20,879 bases of DNA from NCBI RefSeq assembly GCF_000701425.1, contig NZ_JNIW01000060.1, positions 1 to 20,879 on the forward strand, in the 5' to 3' direction. The number at the start of each line of letters is the position of its first letter. Position 1 is the stretch's first letter. The position numbers and the translations under genes are program-made. This document shows positions 1 to 8,323 of the stretch, one piece after another. Below the pieces are notes generated by a model that did not search any database, was not told the DNA's origin, and saw only the letters and a list, made by a program, of their open reading frames with translations. The DNA is from Deinococcus frigens DSM 12807 (GTDB lineage: Bacteria > Deinococcota > Deinococci > Deinococcales > Deinococcaceae).

Positions 1-2
1 CG

Positions 3-293
3 AGTGAAGATCACCATGTTCTGGTGGTAGAGGACGGAGCGGGTTTCCATGTCCCTCCAGAGGAGGGACAGCCACCAGGTGTCCAGATCATCACCCTGCC
101 CCCTTACTCACCCGAGTTGCAACCCGTGGAGCGCATGTGGGACCTGACGGACGACACAGTGGCCAATCGCTGGTTCGACACGATGGATGACTTCACTCAG
201 ACGCTGAGCCAGCAATGCGCCTGGTTGGAAACCCAGCCAGATCTCATCTCCCAGCAGACCCTCTTCCATTGGTGGCCCTTGTCAAGGAATTAA
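3..293 (+). CDS. IS630-family transposase, C-terminal fragment (cut by window edge)
   Basis: An open frame enters from the left edge and stops with TAA at 291-293. It reads like the last third of an IS630/Tc1-type DDE transposase. The motif VVEDGAGFH corresponds to the second catalytic Asp (family VxDNAxxH). LPPYSPELQPVERMW matches the signature around the catalytic Glu, followed by the usual Trp-rich tail. The N-terminal part and first Asp lie outside the window, so intactness cannot be judged. GGAGT/ACTCC (296-300/308-312) lies just past the stop, but I could not identify a terminal inverted repeat. The fragment points toward the neighbouring HAD gene, whose stop codon is only 13 bp away. 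Confidence 0.85.
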   Translation, partial: SEDHHVLVVEDGAGFHVPPEEGQPPGVQIITLPPYSPELQPVERMWDLTDDTVANRWFDTMDDFTQTLSQQCAWLETQPDLISQQTLFHWWPLSRN

Positions 294-305
294 TCGGAGT
301 CAGTA

Positions 306-935
306 TTACTCCAGCCCCAGCACGTCCCGCAGGTCCGCCAGCTTTACGTCCGGCCTCTCCCCTGCCAGCGCATGACCTGTGGGTAAAAAGGCGGCTCGGA
401 GTCCTGCGGCCTGCGGCCCCGAAACGTCGTTGCGCGGCGAGTCGCCCACGAACCAGGTGTCGGCGGCGGCCACGCCCAGCCGGTCCAGTGCCAACCGGTA
501 GATCGCCGGATCAGGCTTGCTGAGGCCCACGGCCTTGCTGATCACCACGTCGTCTACCCGCCCCATCAACTCCAAACCGTCCAGCGTCTGCCACTGCTTG
601 ACCTCCCAGCCGTTGGTCACGATGCCCAGCAGCACGCCGCGCCCGCACAGTTCGGATAAAACGTCATGCGCGTGCGGCATCAGCGCGGGATGGCTGAAGG
701 CATGCTCGGAAAAATCAGCCAGCAGCTCCTCCACCGACGGCGACAGACCAAACTCCTGCAGCAGCAGCGGCATCACCTCCGCTTTAGGGCGGTAGCCGAA
801 GTCGTCCAGCTCCAGAAAGCGGGCGGCGTAGGCGGCAGGCAGGCCGAAGCGCCGCGCGTGTCCCTGAAGCCACCGTCTGATGGTGGCGTTGCGGTCATGC
901 AAGGTGCCGTCCAGATCGAAGAGAACGGCCCTCAA
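306..935 (-). CDS. HAD-superfamily phosphatase (phosphoglycolate phosphatase-like)
   Basis: A 209-aa haloacid-dehalogenase-type hydrolase, probably a cytosolic small-molecule phosphatase. Motif I is FDLDGTL near the N-terminus (nucleophile D7, acid D9). Motif II is IVTNG, motif III is the Lys in SKAVGLSKPDP, and motif IV is GDSPRND. A helical cap lies between motifs I and II (about residues 15-90). The start is a TTG overlapping the TGA of the upstream flavoprotein gene (TTGA), so it is probably translated by coupling as the last gene of the operon. The substrate cannot be told from sequence; nucleotide or phosphoglycolate phosphatases of this size are typical. Its stop is close to the IS630 fragment, but the C-terminus looks complete. 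Confidence 0.9.
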   Translation of the reverse strand: MRAVLFDLDGTLHDRNATIRRWLQGHARRFGLPAAYAARFLELDDFGYRPKAEVMPLLLQEFGLSPSVEELLADFSEHAFSHPALMPHAHDVLSELCGRGVLLGIVTNGWEVKQWQTLDGLELMGRVDDVVISKAVGLSKPDPAIYRLALDRLGVAAADTWFVGDSPRNDVSGPQAAGLRAAFLPTGHALAGERPDVKLADLRDVLGLE

Positions 936-1882
936 GTCACGCCCACTGCCGGGTCCTCGTCTGGCGACTTGTGAAAGGCCGCGCCCTGCGCCCGCACGTC
1001 CTCATGGATCAGGGTGGTGTTGAGGCTGACCGCCGCCGTCATGCCGCTGGCGGCGGCGTTGGTCACGTACTGCGGCGCACCCGTCATGTCCCCGGCGGCC
1101 CAGATGCCGCGCACGCTGGTCATGCCGTTGTGGTTGACCGTGACGCGACTCCTGGCGTCCAGCTCGCAGCTCAGCGCGGCAGGTAGGCCACTGTTCTGGA
1201 CCTGGGTGGGATTGAGAAACAGACCGTCCAGTTCCAGCCTCTTGCCGTTGCGAAAATGCACGGTCACGCCGTCCTTGCCGCTGATCCGCGTGATGGGCTG
1301 GGTGTTGACGGGGATGCCGATGCGCTGGAGGTCCCCGCGCTGTTCATCCGTCAACTCGTCCGGGCCATCGGTGAGTAAACACACGTCCTCGGCCCAGGCG
1401 CGCACGTTCAGGGCCAGGTGGTGGCCCTCCTGGTGGCTGCCCAGCACGCCCAGCCGGGCGTCACGGTTGGACCAGCCGTCGCAGTACGGGCAGTGGTGGA
1501 CGGTCACGCCCCAGCGTTCGCGCAGGCCGGGGATATGCGGCAACCTGTCGCGCACGCCGCTGGCAAACAGGAGCCGTCTGACCCTGGCCCAGCCGCCGTC
1601 GTGGCGGATGGCGAAACCGTCGCGCAGAGGTCTGGCCTCACGGGCGGGCGCGTGCATGACCTGAATGCCGAAAGGCCGCAAATCGCGCAGACCCAGGGTC
1701 TTGAGGTCCGTGGGCGCGCAGCCGTCGCGGGTAAAGACGTTGTGGGCCGCCGTGGCGCGGGCGTTGCGCGGGGGGCCGCCGTCCAGCAGCAATGTCCGCC
1801 GGTCCGCGCCGCCCAGCGCGAGGGCCGCCGTCAGCCCGGCGGGGCCAGCGCCGACGATCACCACGTCGTAATCCTGCGTCAC
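932..1882 (-). CDS. NAD(P)/FAD-dependent oxidoreductase, thioredoxin-reductase-like with CPYC centre
   Basis: A 316-aa two-domain flavoprotein. The FAD-binding GAGPAG is at residues 11-16, a redox-active CPYC at 131-134 (followed by DGW), and the C-terminal FAD motif WAAGDMTGAPQYVTNA near 262. This architecture matches the thioredoxin-reductase branch that uses CPYC/CxxC in HCPYCDG and includes thiol oxidases of the GliT type. The second dinucleotide motif is GSHQEG rather than the GxGxxA/G expected for NADPH in classical TrxB. It may therefore use O2 or an unusual reductant, which is inference. The start is a GTG overlapping the SDR stop (GTGA), and its own stop overlaps the HAD start. An operon with these two genes is strongly suggested. 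Confidence 0.88.
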   Translation of the reverse strand: MTQDYDVVIVGAGPAGLTAALALGGADRRTLLLDGGPPRNARATAAHNVFTRDGCAPTDLKTLGLRDLRPFGIQVMHAPAREARPLRDGFAIRHDGGWARVRRLLFASGVRDRLPHIPGLRERWGVTVHHCPYCDGWSNRDARLGVLGSHQEGHHLALNVRAWAEDVCLLTDGPDELTDEQRGDLQRIGIPVNTQPITRISGKDGVTVHFRNGKRLELDGLFLNPTQVQNSGLPAALSCELDARSRVTVNHNGMTSVRGIWAAGDMTGAPQYVTNAAASGMTAAVSLNTTLIHEDVRAQGAAFHKSPDEDPAVGVT

Positions 1883-2577
1883 TGGGGACCGGGCCGCACG
1901 GTCAGATCGGTGAGGGCAGCGTCACGCGGGGCATTCAGGATAAAGGCGATGGTGGCGGCCAGCGTGTGCGGATCGATGAACTCTTCGGGCGCGTACTCGG
2001 CCCCCTCCTGAGAGCGCACCTTGCGCTGCATCTCGGTGGCGGTGCGGCCCGGATACACCGAGGTCACGCGCACGCCGTTTCCGGTTTCCTCGGCGCGCAG
2101 GGCGTCGGCCAGGGCGCACAGGGCGAATTTGCTGGCGGCGTAGCTGCCCCAGCCTGCGCCCGCGCTCAGGCCCGCGCCGCTGTTGACGAACACGAAAGTT
2201 CCGCGTTCCTGCCGGACATCTGGCAGCAGCAGCCGCGTCAGCTCGGCGGGCGCAACCGTGTTCACCGCCAGCGTGTGGGTCCAGACCCCATGATCCTGCC
2301 CGGCCACCGCGCCCAGTTCTACCACCCCGGCGTTGTGGACGACGTTGGACACCCGGCCCAGCCCGGCCAGCGCGTCGGCAAAGGTGTCCGGGCGGGTCAG
2401 ATCGAGGACCAGCGGGCGGCCCCCGGTTGCGGCACACAGATCGTCCAGCGTTTCGCCGCCGCGTCCGGCCAGAATCAGGGTATGCGTGCCCGCTAGCGCG
2501 CGGGCCAGGGCGCTGCCGATGCCGCCGGACGCGCCGGTGATCAGGGTGACGGGCTGCGTCGTGTCGCTGAGACTCAT
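1879..2577 (-). CDS. short-chain dehydrogenase/reductase (SDR)
   Basis: A 232-aa classical SDR. The Rossmann motif TGASGGIG is at residues 14-21, the NAG motif (HNAG) at 81-84, a catalytic Ser near 133 (VNSGAG), and YAASK places catalytic Tyr146 and Lys150. A PGRTATEM segment follows, as in NADP(H)-dependent family members. The length is normal. The ATG at 2577 is chosen because the fold begins ten residues later and a TAGCCT box lies exactly 7 nt upstream with no Shine-Dalgarno, a leaderless-type start. It is followed by the flavoprotein gene with a GTGA overlap. The substrate is unknown. Confidence 0.92.
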   Translation of the reverse strand: MSLSDTTQPVTLITGASGGIGSALARALAGTHTLILAGRGGETLDDLCAATGGRPLVLDLTRPDTFADALAGLGRVSNVVHNAGVVELGAVAGQDHGVWTHTLAVNTVAPAELTRLLLPDVRQERGTFVFVNSGAGLSAGAGWGSYAASKFALCALADALRAEETGNGVRVTSVYPGRTATEMQRKVRSQEGAEYAPEEFIDPHTLAATIAFILNAPRDAALTDLTVRPGPQ

Positions 2578-2584
2578 GACGGGG

Positions 2585-2590
2585 AGGCTA
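2585..2590 (-). promoter_or_regulatory. putative -10 box (TAGCCT) of leaderless SDR transcript
   Basis: On the minus strand TAGCCT is followed by 7 nt (CCCCGTC) and then the SDR ATG. It fits TANNNT, and the transcription start would fall on or next to the start codon. The TAG of the box is also the stop codon of the restored pyrophosphatase frame. No convincing -35 was seen. Confidence 0.5.
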
Positions 2591-2885
2591 GCGCGTCCGC
2601 GTGGTCTGAAAGTACCGCTCCTGAACCGCCACGGCGTTGACGATCTCCTGATCCGTCCAGATGCGCGCCCCACCCCACCAGCTTGTCCTCTCGACCGTCG
2701 TGGCGCACGATCACGGCAATATCAATTCCCCGCGCCTCCTTCACAGGTTCGCCCCAGCCCAGCGGATAGGCGTCGATGGGGTGGCCGTCGCCGCTAACGG
2801 GGAGTTCGCCGCAGTTGACGGGATACACGAGGTCCGAGTGGCGTGGGTGGGCGCTGCCGAGGGGACGGTCCACCCGCACGTACAC
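2588..2885 (-). pseudogene. inorganic pyrophosphatase-like small protein, frameshifted near the 3' end
   Basis: The reading frame from a GTG at 2885 gives VRVDRPLGSAHPRH, YPVN.GELP and SGDGHPIDAYPLGW. These match the N-terminal and metal-binding region of small family I inorganic pyrophosphatase-like proteins (DGxPxD). After DKLV at residue 70 the frame loses similarity and runs on to 2574. Removing one base from the C-runs at 2668-2676 (plus strand) restores a family-like tail, GGARIWTDQEI then VQERYF, ending with TAG at 2588; the product would be about 98 aa. Two residues usually present between GELP and SGDG also seem missing, and the usual Tyr after YPVN is Cys. No clear Shine-Dalgarno or -10 precedes the GTG. 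It may be a decaying gene or a one-base sequence error. Confidence 0.7.
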
Positions 2886-2978
2886 CCACTGGCCCAGGGA
2901 TGCGAGAAGGTCAGGTTTTATCTGATCCGCATGGAAACCCGCCGGAGCGGTCTGCCCCAGTGGTGAGCAAAAACGCCG

Positions 2979-3548
2979 CTACTTGACCGTGATCCGCACC
3001 GGCGCGGCGGGCACCTTGACCAGCAGATCGCCCGCGAAGCCGGTCAGCCAGCTTTCCACCATGTATTCGCCGGGGGCCAGCTCCAGCTCGCGCGTGAAGG
3101 TCACGTTGCCCCTGGCGGCGGCGGTCTTGGTCTCCATGTCCTGCGCGCAGATTCGCGGAGCCGCGCCGGGCTGCGGGTACACCACGGCGCGCGTGCCCAC
3201 CTCCAGCACGCGCACCTGCGGGCCGATGGCACAGTTCTGCTCATTGTCGCGCCGCACGCTGAAGGTGATGGGCGCGGCGCGGCTGCTGCGGACGGTAAAG
3301 GTCAGGCCCACCTTGCCCGTCACGGTGCGCGGCACGAACAGGTTGGCCACTACGTCCGGCAGCGCCACGGCGGCGGGCGCAGGCACGGACGGCGCGGTGG
3401 GCATGGCCGGGGCGGGCATTGGCGAAGTCCCCGGCAAAGGCGTCGTGACCGGCGGAATCTCGGTCAGCGTGCCGGGGGCGGCGTCCTGCGCGGCGGCCAG
3501 AACGGGCAGGGTCAGCAGGGCGGTCAGCAGCAGGATGCGGGGCTTCAT
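2979..3548 (-). CDS. secreted hypothetical protein
   Basis: A 189-aa protein of unknown function. Residues 1-20 form a signal peptide (Lys/Arg then a Leu-rich core ending in VLAAAQ), so it is probably exported. A Pro/Ala/Thr-rich linker follows (about residues 25-60), then a compact domain of about 125 residues that looks beta-rich, with two Cys (in QNCAIG and RICAQD) that could form a disulfide. The phrase ELAPGEYMVESWLTGFAGDL resembles Ig-like surface domains. The ATG at 3548 is preferred over one 17 codons upstream because it starts the signal peptide and a TAAGCT box lies 7 nt before it. I do not recognise the family. Confidence 0.8.
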   Translation of the reverse strand: MKPRILLLTALLTLPVLAAAQDAAPGTLTEIPPVTTPLPGTSPMPAPAMPTAPSVPAPAAVALPDVVANLFVPRTVTGKVGLTFTVRSSRAAPITFSVRRDNEQNCAIGPQVRVLEVGTRAVVYPQPGAAPRICAQDMETKTAAARGNVTFTRELELAPGEYMVESWLTGFAGDLLVKVPAAPVRITVK

Positions 3549-3555
3549 GCGCCCC

Positions 3556-3561
3556 AGCTTA
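3556..3561 (-). promoter_or_regulatory. putative -10 box (TAAGCT) of leaderless transcript
   Basis: On the minus strand TAAGCT is followed by 7 nt (GGGGCGC) and the ATG at 3548. No Shine-Dalgarno lies between. The spacing is the same as that of the SDR box at 2585-2590. Confidence 0.5.
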
Positions 3562-3593
3562 GCGGCCTGGATTGATGGAAGTCTGAAGGGGGC

Positions 3594-3682
3594 GGTCAAA
3601 CCGTCTGACCGTCCAACGGTCTAACCGCCAAACAGGCCCTGCTCTCGGCGGTGAGACGGTTAGACCTGTAGACGGTTTGACC
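3594..3682. repeat. long imperfect palindrome made of four copies of a 13-nt motif
   Basis: The outer arms are 13-bp perfect inverted repeats, GGTCAAACCGTCT (3594-3606) and AGACGGTTTGACC (3670-3682). The inner arms are 10-bp perfect repeats, GGTCTAACCG (3618-3627) and CGGTTAGACC (3657-3666). ACCGCC (3624-3629) and GGCGGT (3647-3652) can pair as well. Each arm therefore holds two tandem copies of a motif close to AGACGGTTWGACC. The element lies between the amidase stop (3687) and the small secreted gene, and would fold into a large hairpin in the amidase transcript. No T-run follows, so it is not a canonical intrinsic terminator. It may be a dispersed intergenic repeat or a transcript-end stabiliser. 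Confidence 0.85.
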
Positions 3683-3686
3683 CCCT

Positions 3687-5648
<1,962 letters not shown>

Positions 5649-5684
5649 AAGCGAAGGTCTAGCACGCCCGGCGGGCAGGCAGCG

Positions 5685-5690
5685 TATCCT
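5685..5690 (+). promoter_or_regulatory. putative -10 box (TATCCT) of the (p)ppGpp synthetase gene
   Basis: TATCCT lies 10 nt before the ATG at 5701 with no Shine-Dalgarno between, which would give a 5' leader of only about 3-4 nt. It lies in the 52-bp divergent gap shared with the amidase gene. Confidence 0.4.
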
Positions 5691-5700
5691 GCGCCTATCC

Positions 5701-6816
5701 ATGAATGACCCCCTGGTCACGGCCTATCAGGCCCGCGAGGTCCAGTACGCCGCCCTGCGTGACGTGGCGCTGGCACACACCACGCAGCTCATCGGCGAGG
5801 CGGGCCTGAAGATCCACAACATCACGGGCCGCCTGAAACGCCCGGCGAGTCTGGCCGACAAATTGCGGCGCAAGCCGGGGCGCTACCGCACCTTAGAGGA
5901 CGTGACCGATCTGGTGGCCGTGCGCGTGATCACCTATTTCGAGTCGGACGTGGCCGCCGTGTCCAGGTTGCTGGAGGCGCACCACGAGATCAACTGGGAG
6001 CATTCGGTAGACAAGAGCATGATGCACGACCCGGACCGTTTCGGGTACATGGGCGTGCATTACGTGGTCAAGGTGCCGCCGGGGATCGAGCAGTTCACCC
6101 CCCACATCTCCGAGCCGCCGCAACACTACGAGGTGCAGATCCGTTCGATCCTCCAGCACGCCTGGGCCGAGATCGAGCATGATCTGGGCTACAAGAACCG
6201 CGAGGCCGTGCCGCGCGAGGTCCAGCGCCGCTTCTACCGCCTGGCCGGGCTGCTGGAAATGGCCGACGAGGAATTCATGGCCCTGGACCGGCTGTCGCGC
6301 GACTACGCCGAGACCCTGCCCGAGCGGGTCCAGGCCGAGCCGGACAGCGTGTTCATCGACGCCCAGAGCATTGGGCACCTGCTGGGCGTGTCGCCGGTGC
6401 GCGATCTGGACGAGGCCGTGGCCGCCGCGCTGGGCGTGCCGCTGCTGACGCGCTGGCCGGACCCGGAGCGGCCCCAGCGCCTCGCCACGCTGCTGCATTA
6501 CGTGGGCGTGCATTCGGTGGGCGCGCTGCTGGGTGAACTGCGGCGCAACAGGGGCGACATCCTGGACTTCGCCGCCCGCCTGATGCCGCGCCTGCCCGAA
6601 GCCTGGCTGCCCGCTGGCGGCGCACGTCCCGGCACCGCGCTGGTCAACCACGCCCTGCTGCGCGCCTGCGCCAACACCAGCCTGAACCCGCAGGAGATCA
6701 TCGCGGCGCTGGATATATCCGGGGTGCTGAGCGCCCAGCAACTGGTCGACAGTGTGCTGGAAACGTATGCCGAGGGCGCGGGCGCGGCGGACGCTGACCC
6801 TCGCCAGTCCGGCTGA
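5701..6816 (+). CDS. RelA/SpoT-domain (p)ppGpp synthetase with C-terminal extension
   Basis: A 371-aa protein with a single RelA/SpoT nucleotidyltransferase domain (about residues 20-200). It should transfer pyrophosphate from ATP to GDP/GTP to make alarmones. Visible motifs are [15 protein letters not shown] (41-58), [10 protein letters not shown] (68-77), [10 protein letters not shown] (114-123), YEVQIRS (143-149) and [10 protein letters not shown] (155-164). No N-terminal HD hydrolase domain and no TGS/ACT regulatory domains are present, so it is not the long bifunctional Rel. About 170 extra residues at the C-terminus (helical, ending Gly/Ala-rich) have no motif I recognise, although similar tails occur in some single-domain synthetases. 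The ATG at 5701 is chosen because the conserved region starts soon after it. Its divergence from the wall amidase is notable. Confidence 0.88.
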   Translation: MNDPLVTAYQAREVQYAALRDVALAHTTQLIGEAGLKIHNITGRLKRPASLADKLRRKPGRYRTLEDVTDLVAVRVITYFESDVAAVSRLLEAHHEINWEHSVDKSMMHDPDRFGYMGVHYVVKVPPGIEQFTPHISEPPQHYEVQIRSILQHAWAEIEHDLGYKNREAVPREVQRRFYRLAGLLEMADEEFMALDRLSRDYAETLPERVQAEPDSVFIDAQSIGHLLGVSPVRDLDEAVAAALGVPLLTRWPDPERPQRLATLLHYVGVHSVGALLGELRRNRGDILDFAARLMPRLPEAWLPAGGARPGTALVNHALLRACANTSLNPQEIIAALDISGVLSAQQLVDSVLETYAEGAGAADADPRQSG

Positions 6817-6864
6817 GCGGATCGGGGGGGGTCAGGGCCAGCCTCCGCCCCCCAGTCGTGCGGC

Positions 6865-6894
6865 TTGCCCTGGGGCCATGCGGAGGGCTAGCAT
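6865..6894 (+). promoter_or_regulatory. putative corA promoter
   Basis: TTGCCC (6865-6870) and TAGCAT (6889-6894) are separated by 18 bp. TAGCAT fits the TANNNT -10 seen elsewhere in the window. The start would be near 6901, giving corA a leader of about 250 nt. Confidence 0.4.
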
Positions 6895-6899
6895 GGCCC
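6873..6899. promoter_or_regulatory. 8-bp perfect inverted repeat overlapping the corA promoter
   Basis: GGGCCATG (6873-6880) and CATGGCCC (6892-6899) are separated by 11 nt. The repeat covers the spacer and the -10 box, as a repressor operator would. It could also be the 3' hairpin of the upstream synthetase transcript, but no T-run follows. Confidence 0.45.
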
Positions 6900-7011
6900 T
6901 TGCGACGGCCTGCTGAATCAAGGTGCCAAGTCACGCAGCCCGCCACCCGTCCCGACGAACAGCCCAGAGCTACGGCCCACAACCGCGTCCCCGAACCAAG
7001 GAGGTGATGAC

Positions 7012-7131
7012 GTGAACCCTGAACCGCTGGAAGCCGACCCGCCCAGTCTGTGCCTGAAGACCAGATCTAGCCTCACGCCATCCCCTGCCCGGAGGACGCC
7101 ATGCACCCAACCACAACCCAGACCAGCCTGA
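7012..7131 (+). CDS. small ORF in the corA leader, Pro-rich (39 aa)
   Basis: The GTG at 7012 sits 7 nt after AAGGAGG. The 11-nt string AAGGAGGTGAT (6998-7008) is fully complementary to the 3' end of bacterial 16S rRNA, much the strongest Shine-Dalgarno in the window. The product begins MNPEPLEADPPS and contains about ten prolines in 39 residues, several of them near the C-terminus. It ends with TGA at 7129-7131, inside the next small ORF. I do not recognise a family. The position suggests a regulatory leader peptide for corA. That it is translated is inferred from the SD only. Confidence 0.4.
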   Translation: MNPEPLEADPPSLCLKTRSSLTPSPARRTPCTQPQPRPA

Positions 7132-7154
7132 AGCCGGGGGGCGGCCCGTGCTGA
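7101..7154 (+). CDS. second small ORF in the corA leader (17 aa)
   Basis: The ATG at 7101 follows GGAGGA (7091-7096) by 4 nt. The peptide is MHPTTTQTSLKPGGGPC and the TGA at 7152-7154 overlaps the corA GTG start (7148) in another frame. It also overlaps the end of the 39-aa leader ORF. The arrangement would couple its translation to corA initiation. It is too short to assign by homology. Confidence 0.4.
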   Translation: MHPTTTQTSLKPGGGPC

Positions 7155-8083
7155 CGTACTACCGCAGCATCGGCGGCAAGCTAAATACCACCGAGGGCTA
7201 CATCGACGGCTGCTGGATCAACGCCTCCGATCCCAGTCCGGAAGAACTGGCCCGCATCAGCCGCGAGACCGGCCTGGAGCTCGATTACCTGTCGTACCCC
7301 CTCGACCCGGATGAACGCTCCCGCTTCGAGCGCGAGGACGGCAATCTGCTGATCATCATGCAGACCAGCTACCGCCTGCCCGATTCCAGCGACATTCCCT
7401 ACGACACCGTGCCACTGGGCATTTTGCACACCGATCACTGCCTGGTGACCGTGTGCATGCTCGAAGACAACCCGGTGATCAAGGACGTGATTAGCGGCCT
7501 GGTGCGCCGGGTCAGCACCGTCAAGAAAAACCGCCTGACCCTGCAACTGTTCCTGCGAAACGCCCAGCGCTTCCTGATCGACGTGCGCCAGATCAACAAG
7601 CGCGTGGACACCATCGAGGACAAGCTGGAGAACAGCCAGCAAAACCGCGAGCTGCTGAACCTGCTCAAGCTGGAAAAGAGCCTGGTGTACTTCATGACCG
7701 GCCTCAAGGCCAACGAGGCCATGATGGAGCGCGTCAAACGGGACCGCATCTTCGAGATGTACGAGGAAGACAGTGAATTGCTGGACGACGTGCTGATCGA
7801 GAATTTGCAGGCCATCGAGATGGCGTCGATTGCCAGCAACATCCTGACCAGCATGGCCGGAGCGTTTGCCAGCGTGATCAGCAACAACGTCAATCAGGTG
7901 GTCAAGGTGCTGACCATCACCACGATTCTGGTGGCGATTCCCACGCTGGTCACCAGTATTTTCGGCATGAACGTGCCCCTGCCCTTCGAGGGCAATCCCA
8001 ACGGCATCTGGTTCGTGCTGACGCTGGCGGTGAGCCTGGCGGCGGGCCTGGGGTATCTGTTTTACCGCTGGCGGGTCTTCTGA
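7148..8083 (+). CDS. corA: CorA-family divalent metal (Mg2+/Co2+) channel
   Basis: A 311-aa member of the CorA family, a homopentameric inner-membrane channel for Mg2+ and often Co2+. The N-terminal cytosolic funnel domain (about 1-245) has the long charged helices typical of the family (IEDKLENSQQNRELLNLLKLEKSL region). TM1 (about 251-272) ends in the signature GMN at 273-275 (GMNVPLPFEG), and TM2 (about 287-306) is followed by a short basic tail. The GTG at 7148 is preceded by a G-rich SD (7136-7141), and the N-terminus is full length. Two short leader ORFs precede it. Its place just before the cobalamin genes would suit cobalt supply, but Mg2+ transport is equally likely. Confidence 0.9.
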   Translation: MLTYYRSIGGKLNTTEGYIDGCWINASDPSPEELARISRETGLELDYLSYPLDPDERSRFEREDGNLLIIMQTSYRLPDSSDIPYDTVPLGILHTDHCLVTVCMLEDNPVIKDVISGLVRRVSTVKKNRLTLQLFLRNAQRFLIDVRQINKRVDTIEDKLENSQQNRELLNLLKLEKSLVYFMTGLKANEAMMERVKRDRIFEMYEEDSELLDDVLIENLQAIEMASIASNILTSMAGAFASVISNNVNQVVKVLTITTILVAIPTLVTSIFGMNVPLPFEGNPNGIWFVLTLAVSLAAGLGYLFYRWRVF

Positions 8084-8269
8084 TCTCGGAGTGAAGAGAG
8101 GCGGCCTGTCCAGTGGCCCATTTGAATATCGGACCCGGTAGACCGTCGCCCCCGAGATGTATGCGACTTGGTGGGGAGGCCCAGCGCACCAGCCCAGCGC
8201 CTGGCCCTGCGCCCCGCCCGCCGATCTGGAAACAGCTCGGTCCACGCGGACGGCGCGGGGCAGAAGCGC

Positions 8270-8275
8270 TAGCCT
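8270..8275 (+). promoter_or_regulatory. putative -10 box (TAGCCT) for the cobS transcript
   Basis: TAGCCT (8270-8275) is followed 7 nt later by an ATG at 8283 that opens a 14-codon frame ending with TGA at 8325-8327, which overlaps the cobS GTG. Transcription from here would give cobS a 41-nt leader with GGAGGG (8314-8319) as its SD. No clear -35 was seen. The gap 8084-8323 shows no B12 box. Confidence 0.4.
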
Positions 8276-8323
8276 GAAAGTCATGCGATCTGGCCTCTTG
8301 CGCGGACTGAGGGGGAGGGCAGG

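Noticed and set aside
2886..2963. CCACTGG/CCAGTGG inverted repeat between the secreted gene and the pyrophosphatase-like gene
   Set aside because: The 7-bp arms are separated by 64 nt, too weak to call a regulatory structure.
6817..7147. Possible Mg2+ riboswitch (M-box or mgtA type) before corA
   Set aside because: No conserved M-box core was found by eye. The visible signals are a promoter, an inverted repeat and two SD-led short ORFs.
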